From CAIPAT01 sp041665605 (GTDB lineage Bacteria; Verrucomicrobiota; Lentisphaeria; Victivallales; Victivallaceae): a stretch of DNA of 64,000 bases. The translations under genes were made by a program, and so were the position numbers. The DNA is taken from NCBI GenBank assembly GCA_041665605.1, contig JBAYIO010000016.1:1-64000 (forward strand), written 5' to 3'. Below, one piece after another: positions 37,527-46,400 of the stretch (position 1 is its first letter; every line of letters starts with the position of its first letter). Under the pieces are notes generated by a model that ran no database searches, had not been told where the DNA came from, and was given only the letters and a program-made list of their open reading frames with translations.

Positions 37527-37689
37527 ACTGCCCCCGTAAAACCATTAAAACAATATAAATATCCTGTTAATATAGCATATTTTCTGCAAATCTCTATACT
37601 GGATTTCTTCACATTTTAATTTTTGCGGTTATATTATTCAAAATACGTTTGTTTATAAGGCATTGGGAAAAGTGCAAACAGGAATGGCA

Positions 37690-38481
37690 ATGGAACTTTT
37701 TGATACACATTTTCATTTTTACGGCGATGTTTCGCCGGAGGAATATTTTAACAGCGTGAAAACGCCGGAACTGGCCTGGCTGCTGGCTGCCGGCGCGAGT
37801 TTTGAAGAATCAAAAAAAGCACAGTTGTTTGCGGAACATATCGAATGTGCCTGGTTTGCTGCGGGGGTGCATCCGCACAGCGCATCCGGATATGCCGACG
37901 ATATTGGCATGTTCGAAGAATTCAGAGGTCAGCCGAAACTGGCGGCAGTTGGAGAACTTGGCCTTGATTTTTATTATGAGAATTCGGAAAAGAAAATTCA
38001 ATATGCCGTCTTTGAGAGATTTCTGGCGCTTGCGCTGGACTGGAAGCTGCCGGCGATAGTTCACTGCCGGGACAAGGATGACAAGTTCGACGCCTATGCG
38101 GAATGTTATACGCTGCTCAAAGACTTTTCGACTTCCGGCGGCCGGTTTGTCGTTCATTGTTTTGCCGGAACTCCCGCCTGGGCTGAGAAGTTTCTGGAAC
38201 TGGGGGCTTTTATCGGCATTACCGGGATTGTGACATTTCCGAAGGCGGTGAATATTCAGGAAAATATTCGCGTAATCCCGGATGACCGGCTGCTTATTGA
38301 GACCGATTCTCCATATCTGGCGCCGGTGCCCTACAGGGGCAAAACCAACAATCCCGGATATTTAATCAAGGTTGCCGAAAAGCTTGCTTTGCTGCGGGGA
38401 TGTCCGGTTGAAGACATCGCAGATATTACAACCGCTAATGCTTTTAATTTCTTTAACATAACAGAGAGGGCCGAAAAATGA
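37690..38481 (+). CDS. tatD: TatD-family metal-dependent DNase
   Basis: A 263-residue cytoplasmic hydrolase from ATG 37690, where AGGA lies seven nt upstream; the longer frame from 37663 lacks support. The metal-binding HFH of DTHFHFYG is at residues 7-9. GELGLDFYY, a His-rich VHCRDKDDK, VHCFAG and ETDSPYLAPVPYRGKTN follow in the TIM-barrel order of TatD. Known: TatD proteins are 3'-5' exonucleases involved in DNA repair. The stop overlaps the start of nudC (ATGA, 38478-38481), so the two are coupled. Confidence 0.88.
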   Translation: MELFDTHFHFYGDVSPEEYFNSVKTPELAWLLAAGASFEESKKAQLFAEHIECAWFAAGVHPHSASGYADDIGMFEEFRGQPKLAAVGELGLDFYYENSEKKIQYAVFERFLALALDWKLPAIVHCRDKDDKFDAYAECYTLLKDFSTSGGRFVVHCFAGTPAWAEKFLELGAFIGITGIVTFPKAVNIQENIRVIPDDRLLIETDSPYLAPVPYRGKTNNPGYLIKVAEKLALLRGCPVEDIADITTANAFNFFNITERAEK

Positions 38482-39314
38482 AATTCACAGTAGCAAAAGT
38501 ATCAGAGTGCACTGCTTCCTGTCCTGAAGACGCAATTGTTCTGCTTTTCAAAAAAAGACGTATTTACCTGCGCTCAAGCGAACCGGTTAAGTTCCTTTCC
38601 GGACTTGAAGTGAGCGGGCTGTCCGGGCTTGAATATATGAGCATGGGGAAATTAGACGACCGGCAGTGTTTCGGCGTGATGATCAACGATGATTTGAAAG
38701 TCCCGGAAAACTTCTGTGATATGGAGTTCAGAGACGCCATCAAGCTGTTTGACCAGGGCAGTTTCGCGGCTGCGTCCCGGGCGGCGCAATTGCTGGCCTG
38801 GAAGAACACCCATAAATTTTGCAATAACTGCGGCACTGCGACAAAGCAGAGCCCGGTGGAAACCGCACTGGTTTGCATTAAATGCGGGGCCGCCCATTAT
38901 CCCAAAATATGTCCTGCCGTCATTGTTTCCATCCTGCATGAGGATAAAATACTGCTGGCCCACAACAGAAATTTCCGTCCGGGGCTGTTCAGTACCATTG
39001 CCGGATTCGTGGAGGCCGGAGAGTCCCTGGAAGATTGTGTCCGCCGGGAAGTGCTTGAAGAAGTAGGCGTGAATGTGCGCGATATCAAGTATTTTGACAG
39101 CCAGTCATGGCCTTTCCCGAATTCCCTGATGCTGGGCTTTACGGCTGAACATGAATCGGGTGAAATCCGTCCTGACGGCACTGAGATTACTGAGGCGGAC
39201 TGGTTTACCGCTGATACTCTCCCGGAAATACCGGCGCCGGGAAGCATTTCCCGGTCATTGATTGATGACTTTGTAAACAGGAATAAAAGCAAAGCTAAAC
39301 CGGCGTCAAAATAA
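38478..39314 (+). CDS. nudC: NADH pyrophosphatase (NudC-type)
   Basis: A 278-residue protein. A zinc ribbon has C115, C118, C133 and C136 (FCNNCG ... LVCIKCGA). The Nudix box at 176-198 is GFVEAGESLEDCVRREVLEE then VGV, and the NudC signature SQSWPFPNSLMLGF follows. Known: NudC hydrolyses NADH to NMNH and AMP and can remove NAD caps from RNA. All key motifs are present and the length is normal. Translation is coupled to tatD through a 4-bp overlap. Confidence 0.92.
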   Translation: MKFTVAKVSECTASCPEDAIVLLFKKRRIYLRSSEPVKFLSGLEVSGLSGLEYMSMGKLDDRQCFGVMINDDLKVPENFCDMEFRDAIKLFDQGSFAAASRAAQLLAWKNTHKFCNNCGTATKQSPVETALVCIKCGAAHYPKICPAVIVSILHEDKILLAHNRNFRPGLFSTIAGFVEAGESLEDCVRREVLEEVGVNVRDIKYFDSQSWPFPNSLMLGFTAEHESGEIRPDGTEITEADWFTADTLPEIPAPGSISRSLIDDFVNRNKSKAKPASK

Positions 39315-39393
39315 CCGCCGCTGCCATCCATATGTAATGAAGGCGCGTGGTATTCCATTGGTATTCCATGTAGAAAAATATGCATCCTGGAGT

Positions 39394-39399
39394 TATAAT
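39394..39399 (+). promoter_or_regulatory. Possible -10 box of the first paired small-protein gene
   Basis: TATAAT at 39394-39399, about 34 nt before ATG 39433. The -35 region is weak. A good GGAGG ribosome site follows. Confidence 0.4.
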
Positions 39400-39432
39400 A
39401 AACTCTGAGGATTATTTTTTACGGAGGAAAAT

Positions 39433-39897
39433 ATGCGCGCAGCCCTCAATATGCTTGTCATCATGGTGATCGGAATAACGATTCTTGGATGCATGTTTAA
39501 AAGCTATCGCATGCTCGGTATGCTGGAAAACGCTTCCAAGTATGCCAGACAGCAGCAGGATGAGAAATCCCGTTTCCAGCAATTCAGCCAGGCGCGGCAG
39601 GTGCGTGAAAATGTTAAAATCGCACCACGGCAGACTTCCGGCCTGAAAATGAATTTACATCCTTTCGGTCCGCGTCTGGAGATCCGGCGGCTGGAGCACC
39701 CTTTCGGTCCGCCGCTTAATTTGAGACTGCCGCCGGCGTCGCGCACTGCGAACTATGCAGTCAACCAGCCGCCGGTAAATGGCAGTCAGGCACAACCGGC
39801 CGGCAATCAGAACAGTCAGCCGGATTCCGCCGCAGGCAGTATAGTGAAGGGGTGGAGCGGTTATGTGGCCACTATCGAGAGTTTTGAAAAGGATTAG
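39433..39897 (+). CDS. Single-pass membrane protein with C-terminal W-(S/A)-G-Y-V motif (first paralogue)
   Basis: A 154-residue protein with a hydrophobic N-terminus (residues 5-21, ending ILGC, possibly a lipobox). A charged helical part is followed by two HPFGP segments and a Gln/Asn/Pro-rich linker. The last 20 residues (SIVKGWSGYVATIESFEKD) match the end of the next gene product (IIKTWAGYVSQIEDAEK). The ribosome site GGAGG is strong. I do not recognise the family. The shared terminus suggests a docking or interaction motif; the TM-plus-linker shape suits a tethered envelope protein. Confidence 0.65.
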   Translation: MRAALNMLVIMVIGITILGCMFKSYRMLGMLENASKYARQQQDEKSRFQQFSQARQVRENVKIAPRQTSGLKMNLHPFGPRLEIRRLEHPFGPPLNLRLPPASRTANYAVNQPPVNGSQAQPAGNQNSQPDSAAGSIVKGWSGYVATIESFEKD

Positions 39898-39943
39898 TTG
39901 TTTACCGCATTTTATGATAATTTGTTTTTTGAGGAATGATTGC

Positions 39944-39949
39944 TATAAT
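39944..39949 (+). promoter_or_regulatory. Extended -10 promoter of the second paralogue
   Basis: TGCTATAAT (39941-39949) is an extended -10 with a perfect TATAAT. A TTTGTT at 39921-39926 could serve as a weak -35. Confidence 0.5.
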
Positions 39950-39984
39950 ATATTATTAAATATTATATAAGACGGAGCGGGGAA

Positions 39985-40527
39985 ATGCATTTTATAGTTG
40001 CTTTGTTCGTGATAATCGGGTTGATCGGGGGAGTGATGCTTTTTCTGGATGAAGACCACAACCTGTTCGGGTTGAGTGAGTCTTCAAATATTGTCAAAAA
40101 ATTCAAGCAGGAAGAAGAAGCCTTTGCCGAGTTCTGCAAAGGGCAGCAGGAACGCGACGAGGCGAAAAAAGTTTATCCGGTTCAGGCCGCAGCCGGTGAA
40201 GTCCAGAGTAATAATGCCGCAGTCCCGGCTCAAAATACAACTAATGCAGCTCATAATCCGGCACCGCCTGCTTCATTTGACCATCCCTTCGGCAATACGG
40301 CCTCCGGGGTGTCATTCAATCAAAATGCTTTCGGCAATGATGATTTTCATCACCTTGGCGATGTCCATACTTCCACGCCGGCGGCTCAGGCTCCGGCCGG
40401 ACCGGTGGCGCAGACCCCGGCTTCCGACGGCAATATGAGCCAGGCGCAGAAGATGAAATCTTCTTCAAACCCCATTATCAAAACCTGGGCCGGATATGTT
40501 TCCCAGATCGAAGATGCGGAAAAATAA
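39985..40527 (+). CDS. Single-pass membrane protein with C-terminal W-(S/A)-G-Y-V motif (second paralogue)
   Basis: A 180-residue protein. The N-terminus is hydrophobic (residues 2-20), followed by an acidic/basic helix (KKFKQEEEAFAEFCKGQQER) and a long Ala/Pro/Gln/Asn-rich linker holding a single HPFG. The C-terminus repeats the first paralogue's end pattern: (I/V)(I/V)K-x-W-(S/A)-G-Y-V-(A/S)-x-I-E. It has its own promoter 36 bp upstream and a GGAG-type ribosome site. The two genes probably arose by duplication and diverged mainly in the linker. It ends 3 bp before the convergent argH. Function unknown. Confidence 0.65.
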   Translation: MHFIVALFVIIGLIGGVMLFLDEDHNLFGLSESSNIVKKFKQEEEAFAEFCKGQQERDEAKKVYPVQAAAGEVQSNNAAVPAQNTTNAAHNPAPPASFDHPFGNTASGVSFNQNAFGNDDFHHLGDVHTSTPAAQAPAGPVAQTPASDGNMSQAQKMKSSSNPIIKTWAGYVSQIEDAEK

Positions 40528-40530
40528 CAA

Positions 40531-41901
40531 TTATTCCAGCCGTTTTATCCACAGGTCAATATTGGCGCGGACGGTTTTAAAACCGGTGCCGCCGGGCACT
40601 TCCCGCTTCGCGACGCTGCTTTCAGGGGCGAACAAATCCAGAAAACCAGGCGTGGCTTCCGGAATGGAGACGCGCATTTCCTCCAGCGAAACTTCATTCA
40701 GCGCTTTGCCGTTTTCCCGGCACCATTTGACGAATGCGCCGACACGGTGATGGGCGTTTCTGAACGGCACCCCGAGCTCGACGAGCTTTTCGGCCAGGTC
40801 GGTTGCCATCAATGCCGGATCGGAAGCCGCTTTCAGCATATTCTCCGCTTTCAGCGACAGCGTGGCGATCATCGGCGGATAAACGCGGAGTATCTTTTTC
40901 ACGGTGTCGATGGCGTCAAAAATCTGCTCCTTGTCCTCCTGGAGGTCGCGGTTGTAGGTCAGCGGCAGCCCTTTGCACAATGTCAGCAGCGCCATCAGCG
41001 CGCCGTAAACCCGTGCGGTTTTGCCGCGTGAAAGTTCGGCAATGTCGGGATTTTTCTTCTGCGGCATCAGGCTGGAGCCGGTGCAGAAGGCATCGGCCAG
41101 CTCAATAAAGTTGTATTCCTGTGAACACCAGAGGATTATATCTTCGGACAGCCTGGATATGTGCATGGCGAAGATGGACAGGGCGCTCAGCAGTTCAATC
41201 GCGAAATCACGGTCGGCGACGGCGTCCATGCTGTTGGCGGTGATCGCGTCGAATCCGAGTTTCTCCCGGACAAATTCACGGTTGATCGGCAGGGTGGTGC
41301 CGGCCAGCGCGCCGGAGCCCAGCGGCATTACATTGATGCGCTTGCGGCAGTCGCTCAGCCGCCCGATGTCGCGCTGCAGCATTTCCACATACGCCAGCAT
41401 GTGATGGGCGAACAATACCGGCTGGGCGTGCTGGAGATGGGTGAACCCCGGCATGATGACTCTATCGTTGGCGTCGGCCTGTCCGGCCAATGCCCGCTGC
41501 ATGTCCCTGATCATGGCGGAGATTTGGGTAATTTCCTCTCTGAGATAAAGTCTGATGTCCAGCGCCACCTGGTCGTTTCTGCTCCTGGCGGTATGAACCC
41601 GGGCACCTTCATTGCCCAGTTTTTCAATCAGCGCGTTCTCGATGTGCATGTGAATATCTTCAAGTTCGGAGGTGAACTTGAAATCGCCGCTCTCAATCCT
41701 CTTTTCGATTGCACTGAGCTCCAGCGCAATTTTTTCGGCGGTTTCAGCAGGAATAATCCCGGCGGCGGCCAGCATCGCGGAGTGAGCTTTGCTGCCGATG
41801 ATATCGAATTTGTAAAGTCTTTTATCAAAGGAAACCGATTCGGAGAACTCGGTGAGTTCGCTGTCGGTTGCGGTACTGAAACGCCCACCCCATAGTGCCA
41901 T
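40531..41901 (-). CDS. argH: Argininosuccinate lyase
   Basis: A 456-residue cytoplasmic enzyme of the fumarase/aspartase superfamily. It splits argininosuccinate to arginine and fumarate. MALWGGRFS opens the protein, HTARSRNDQVALDIRLYLRE gives the first conserved block, MPGFTHLQHAQPVLFAHH the second, and the signature loop GSSLMPQKKNPD the third. Length is normal. No argG or other arginine gene is in the window. Confidence 0.95.
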   Translation of the reverse strand: MALWGGRFSTATDSELTEFSESVSFDKRLYKFDIIGSKAHSAMLAAAGIIPAETAEKIALELSAIEKRIESGDFKFTSELEDIHMHIENALIEKLGNEGARVHTARSRNDQVALDIRLYLREEITQISAMIRDMQRALAGQADANDRVIMPGFTHLQHAQPVLFAHHMLAYVEMLQRDIGRLSDCRKRINVMPLGSGALAGTTLPINREFVREKLGFDAITANSMDAVADRDFAIELLSALSIFAMHISRLSEDIILWCSQEYNFIELADAFCTGSSLMPQKKNPDIAELSRGKTARVYGALMALLTLCKGLPLTYNRDLQEDKEQIFDAIDTVKKILRVYPPMIATLSLKAENMLKAASDPALMATDLAEKLVELGVPFRNAHHRVGAFVKWCRENGKALNEVSLEEMRVSIPEATPGFLDLFAPESSVAKREVPGGTGFKTVRANIDLWIKRLE

Positions 41902-42071
41902 TTTATTAACCTCTGAATATATCTGATTGATTTTAAAGTAATATTATTAAGATGAAAAAATAGACGCTTATCGCAATTTTACAAAACCTGTTATAATAAT
42001 TTTCCTGAAACAGATAGTCAGGGAACACCCGTCCGCCGTACTGCCTGCGGCATAAACTCATTTTGGACAGC
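41902..42071. other. Left flank of the repeat block, no gene seen
   Basis: argH leader and AT-rich sequence. No supported gene. Confidence 0.35.
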
Positions 42072-42559
42072 CACTCCGACACTTTGGAGTGTCGTTGAGC
42101 GGAGACTGTTTCACCCATGCGGCCAGCATAGCCAGACGGACAACCGTCCGACTCCGACACTTTGGAGTGTCGTTGAGCACAACGGCTTTCATTTTTTATA
42201 ACCACTCCGACACTTTGGACACCTGTCCTGCACAACACGTTTTTCGTAATCTTGGTCTTATGGGGCCTATGGGTCCTATGGGTCCTATAGGTCTTATGGG
42301 CCATTTTTGACAGCCACTCCGACACTTTGGAGTGTCGTTGAGCACAACGCCTTTCATTTTTCATAACCACTCCGACACTTTGGACACCCGTCCCGCACAA
42401 CACGATTTTCGTAATCCGGGTCTTATGGGTCCTATGGGCCATTTTGGACAGCCACTCCGACACTTTGGAGTGTCGTTGAGCAGAGACTGTTTCGCCTATG
42501 CGGCCGGCATAGCCGGACGGACAACCGTCCGACTCCGACACTTTGGAGTGTCGTTGAGC
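42072..42559 (-). repeat. Seven-copy palindromic repeat cluster (SKVSE family)
   Basis: The core ACTCCGACACTTTGGA begins at 42073, 42151, 42204, 42316, 42369, 42454 and 42532. Five copies continue as GTGTCGTTGAGC; the copies at 42204 and 42369 do not. CGACACT and AGTGTCG can pair (loop TTGG), or CACTCC can pair with GGAGTG, giving two mutually exclusive hairpins. On the minus strand five copies share one frame and read SKVSE, two read VQSVG. Composite units recur at 381 bp (42073 to 42454; 42151 to 42532). Confidence 0.9.
42255..42302 (+). repeat. 9-bp minisatellite
   Basis: Five copies of TATGGGTCC-type units here, against two in the related unit at 42422-42440. The copy-number difference (27 bp) explains the unequal spacing of 165 and 138 bp between the flanking repeats. 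Confidence 0.75.
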
Positions 42560-42581
42560 ACAACACGTTTTTCGTAATCCG

Positions 42582-42789
42582 GGTGTTTATGAGAAGACTG
42601 GGAGTTCCGGGATATTGCCGTTACCGGCAATCGCTCACCCATGCTTCCCGCCCATAGGCCCCATCTGTCTTGCCCTTGCGTCCGGCATAGTTCCGGACAG
42701 GTGTAATTTTAAATTATGTCATAAATCCAAATCTTTTTTTATCCACAAAAAAAACAAAATAGTAACATTAAAAATTTTAACAATCAATT
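42582..42789. other. Gap between upstream element and repeats
   Basis: AT-rich on the right and GC-rich on the left. A GCCGTTACCGGC-type palindrome lies near 42617-42628. No gene or terminator was seen. Confidence 0.3.
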
Positions 42790-42841
42790 ATCTATATATA
42801 GTAAATTTGTCAACCGGAACGGTGAAGATAAGTTCAAATAA
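42790..42841 (-). promoter_or_regulatory. Upstream element shared with the 8.2 kb repeat protein gene
   Basis: Minus-strand copy of the element at 8181-8231 (42 of 52 aligned positions identical by hand). Conserved blocks GAACTTA, GTTGACAA, TTTACTATAT, TAGAT. It faces the repeat cluster. Confidence 0.55.
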
Positions 42842-42905
42842 CGCGATTTTCAGTCATTGAAATTTTGCGGGTTAAATCAATAAAGCCTCCGTCTGACAAG
42901 TATTT

Positions 42906-43151
42906 TTAGGATAAAATATTTTCGCCGTTGGAGCAGGATGAATTTTGCAGTTCCGGCGGTGCGATCCATGTTGTAACAAAGGTTGGCGTGGAATCATCCC
43001 CCCGAGTTTCATATGGAGAAACAGTAGCCAAATTTTGTGTTGCTGATGTTTGATAAATATTATCTGGTCGGCTATATTTCGGTTTGTTGTAAAAAAGCAA
43101 AATTAAGTGCAAAATCAATGTGCACGAAAACACCAAAGCTAAAGTTTGCAC
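42906..43151 (-). CDS. Doubtful small membrane or lipoprotein-like ORF
   Basis: An 81-codon frame with GTG start, beginning MQTLALVFSCTLILHLILLF, so a signal peptide or membrane segment is possible, followed by a Ser/Thr/Pro-rich tail. The ribosome site GGAG directly abuts the start codon, which is too close for normal use. No homologue was recognised and it lies beside the repeat block. It may be spurious. Confidence 0.3.
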   Translation of the reverse strand: MQTLALVFSCTLILHLILLFYNKPKYSRPDNIYQTSATQNLATVSPYETRGDDSTPTFVTTWIAPPELQNSSCSNGENILS

Positions 43152-43188
43152 TCCGGGCTTAATTTAACGGAACTATTTATACACTGTT

Positions 43189-43377
43189 TTATCTCGCTTC
43201 CCGCAGCGTCAGTTTATTGCACCGGGATAATACCAGCGTATTTTTATCTTCGATCAGCCATTCGAAATCCTCGCCTTTCTCCATTTTGATGGCCTCCGCG
43301 ATGGCGGCGGGCATCACCACTTTAAAGGCGCGGTTGGTCGGCCGCTGGCCCTTTTGAATTTTCACTTTGCAACCCAT
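43189..43377 (-). CDS. AbrB/SpoVT-like small DNA-binding protein
   Basis: A 62-residue protein with an AbrB-type swapped-hairpin pattern: KVKIQKGQRPTNRAFKVVMP, then AAIAEAIKMEKGEDFEWLIE. Known: AbrB-like proteins are transcription regulators or antitoxins of VapB/MazE type. AGGAA lies eight nt before ATG 43377. The gene follows the 1315-residue protein by 26 bp on the same strand, so it may be co-transcribed. No toxin gene is adjacent, so a free-standing regulator seems more likely than an antitoxin. Confidence 0.65.
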   Translation of the reverse strand: MGCKVKIQKGQRPTNRAFKVVMPAAIAEAIKMEKGEDFEWLIEDKNTLVLSRCNKLTLREAR

Positions 43378-43403
43378 TTATATAATTTCCTGTAAAAACG
43401 GTA

Positions 43404-46400
43404 TTATTTAATTGTGAAAGCTTTTTCCAGGCTGTTGTTATTTTCGTTAACTTCCGTGACTATGCCCGCACTGTCGGCAACGACTTTTATCCTGCAGGCT
43501 CCGGCAGTTACGGCGACATTGTCCAATTTCAACGCGACCACCGCGCCTTTCGCCAGATCATTGTAGTTTACCGCGCCGACTTTGCTGTTATTGACATAGA
43601 CCGCCGCAGTCTGTGCGCCGGGGCCCGCCGCGGTGGGACCGAAACCGACGTTGGCAATCTTGAAATTAACGGTTGTTTTGCCGGGTTTGGTTGAGGACAG
43701 CGTGATTTCTTTCACCGCGAGTTCAGGCCTGGTGTCAATGAGGAAAGTAGTGAAACCGGTATTATTAGTTTCGCGCATTTCCGCCACTTTATCGTTGCCG
43801 TCCGCCTTCACCATAATAGTATTGGTGCGCCCGGCAGTCACATACTGCGCGTCCAGAACAAAACTCAGATCCGCGGTCACCGCGCCTGCCGCGAGGTCGC
43901 CGTGAGCTACCGAGCCGACCAGTACATTGTTCCAGTAAATGTTCGCAGCGACAGTTCCGGAACTGGTTTTGACTGTGCCGATATTTTTGATCTGGAATTT
44001 AACGGTCAGCGGTTTGCCGGTCACCGGAGCGGCGGCCAGCCACACCTTGTTCACCACCAGGTCAACTTTGGAGTTGTTCAGCGGCATTTTCTGCGGGCCG
44101 GTGACTGTATCCGGCGGAACGTATGTTCCCTTGCTGATATCCACGCCGTTGCCGAAATATAAAGTTATGTCATCTTTGAATTCCGTCAGGCGCGTATTGG
44201 TCAGGCTGGCGCCTTTGATATTTTTAATGCCGTTGATGCCGCAAATCAGCTTGACGCTGTAAACAATGCCGGTGTAATTACCGGAGATAATCAGCTTGCC
44301 GGTTCCGGTGAACTTGCCGGCTTCATCCGGGCCGGCCGGCTTAACGAATGAATAACCGGACGGCGTGAATACCGCGCCGGTTTCATCAGTAATCTGCACG
44401 GTGTTTTTGTTGAGAGTTGAAAGAGTCACATCATTCATCTGCCACGGCAGACCGGGGCTCAGTATCGGGATTTCGATGGCAGTCTTATTTATAACCTGCG
44501 GATTGGCCGGGATCATCGGTTCATTGACTCTGGGCGCGAACGGCGAGCACTTCGGCTCGAACACCGTCATGTGACCGACATGGCCGCCGGAGCCGGTTGA
44601 CGGATAGCTCTTGTGCGTACCCAGCCGTGCTTCGCCCATGTAGAAGCCGTCAAGCAGCATGAACATCATCGGCTCCATCTGCGAGACGCCGCGGATCCCG
44701 TTAGAGCTCCACCATGACTGGTTATACCCGGAATAAGGGCCAATATAGGACCCGTCATTTGAGTAAGCGCTGGTTGGGGTATACGCCATGTTGTCATGAC
44801 TCATGCCGCCGCCCCAGGCGCAGAGCCCGAACACCTGGAAGTCGGCGGCGATATTCTGGCCCACAAAATAACCGTCAGCTCCATAGAGGTTGCCTTTGCC
44901 GTCCAGCGCAATGCCTTTCACCTGATTAAATATGCCGTCCGTCGAAAAAACCGACCAGCTTGCTCCGGCGCCGTCGGTTGAACGTAGAACGGTTCCGGGA
45001 TTTGACAGCGCCATATACATGGTTTTGCCATTGGTGGATGGATCTGCCGCCAGGCCCCTGACATAAAAACCATAAGTGGAACCGTTATTTCCAAAAACTC
45101 CTCCTGTGTCATCAACGGCATTCATCGCGCTGATATTTACGATGTCAACCGCGCTTGGCGGGGTCGCGCTTTCCGTAACGCGCACAACATAATTCTTTTT
45201 CTGATAGGTGGAAGGCGTGCCGGCTATTAAATCCGTGGCATACTGAATGTTGCAGCCGACGGTGGCAATGACTGTCTTTGCCGACGGGGCGGCAATGACA
45301 TTGCGGATGAAGTCGATAGTTACCGTCTTACAGTTCGCCGGAGGGGTTACTTTTTCCGGGATTACCGCATTCATATCAATCTGTTCCACTACGGATTTAG
45401 CCGTCAGGTCATACCGGTAAAGAACGCTGCCTTTGGAAACCCAGATGGTATTGGCGGAAGTTTTACCCATTTGCGGCGAAACCCCTTTATTATTAGCGTC
45501 AATCACATAGGGCGGCGTTACGGTTTTAGCGCTTTTGCTGTATTCAAAGATACTGGTGTCGGCGCCGGCGATCTGTGAAGACACTTTCTTTGTATTGGCA
45601 TCAGTCCCGTAGTAAAATGAAAAATAGACCTTGTCGCTGTCAAACGGGTCCGGATAGATGCCGGCCGCGGCGGCATAGTCGCACTGCAACTCCGGAATGT
45701 CGTTCCAGGTTTTAGCCTGGCAGTCATAATACTGGATGCCTTTATAATGCGCCACCCACATATACTGGGAGTTCCTGTCATAGACCAGTTTCACCACCCG
45801 GTTGTTCTTCAACGTACTGCCGGCATCGGCATCGTTGGCATTGATATACTTTACAATCTTGCCGTCGGCATCGTAGACCGCGATGCCGGTGCCGTCATTA
45901 AGCATGGTTGCGCGATGAACGGCATCTGTGCAGGTGCTGTAAAAGCCGGTCTGGACATCAAACACATCTCTCCCGGTGCCGGCCCATAACTGATTATTAA
46001 CCGGGTCGTATTCCACACAGGTCATGTGCCGGAACTTGGAATCGGAGCCGTCAAGCTTCACATAGCTGGTTTTAGCTTTGGTGGAGACATTGATTTTCTG
46101 AATTCCGCCGGTATTGCCATGTGAATCGTAAGCTGCCGGAAACGAACGGTAGACCATCATGATCGAGCCGGGCAGGAACGTCGCGCCGCGGGAGATGAAC
46201 GGGTATTCCTGGACAAAGTCGCCGCCTGCATAATAGCTGTTGCCTTGGGGCCACTGGAAAAATGAATCCCAGGCGACATCGTTCAGGAAGCAGAACATCG
46301 TGTCTTTGGCGACTTTGTCAAAGCTTGTCGTAATCGTGCTGTCGGTGTTATCGACCAGAGTGGTGGTGGTTCCGTTCCACACATCCGGCGGAACCGGGTT

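Larger units (their letters stand above)
42072..42841 (-). pseudogene. Repeat-only relative of the 8.2 kb SKLSG gene
   Basis: The minus strand starts with the 52-nt element shared with the 8.2 kb gene (42790-42841) and, after about 230 nt, enters repeats homologous to its C-terminus. Protein blocks match: DGCPSGYAGR-MGETVSAQRHSKVSE here, and GCAGVR-RGENIPAQDVSKLSG there. The duplicated HTH domains are absent. The minus frame 41933-42541 is open but starts only with GTG, has no ribosome site and changes repeat frame, so it is probably not a normal gene. It is a decayed copy, a repeat donor or an untranslated transcript. Confidence 0.5.

Noticed and set aside
42089..42310. Collagen-like ORF with MGPMGP repeats on the plus strand
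   Set aside because: It results from the 9-bp minisatellite and lacks a ribosome site; the minus-strand homology with the 8.2 kb gene is a better explanation.
42072..42559. CRISPR array
   Set aside because: The repeats are unequally spaced, two are truncated, and the intervening sequences are repeated too; no cas gene is near.
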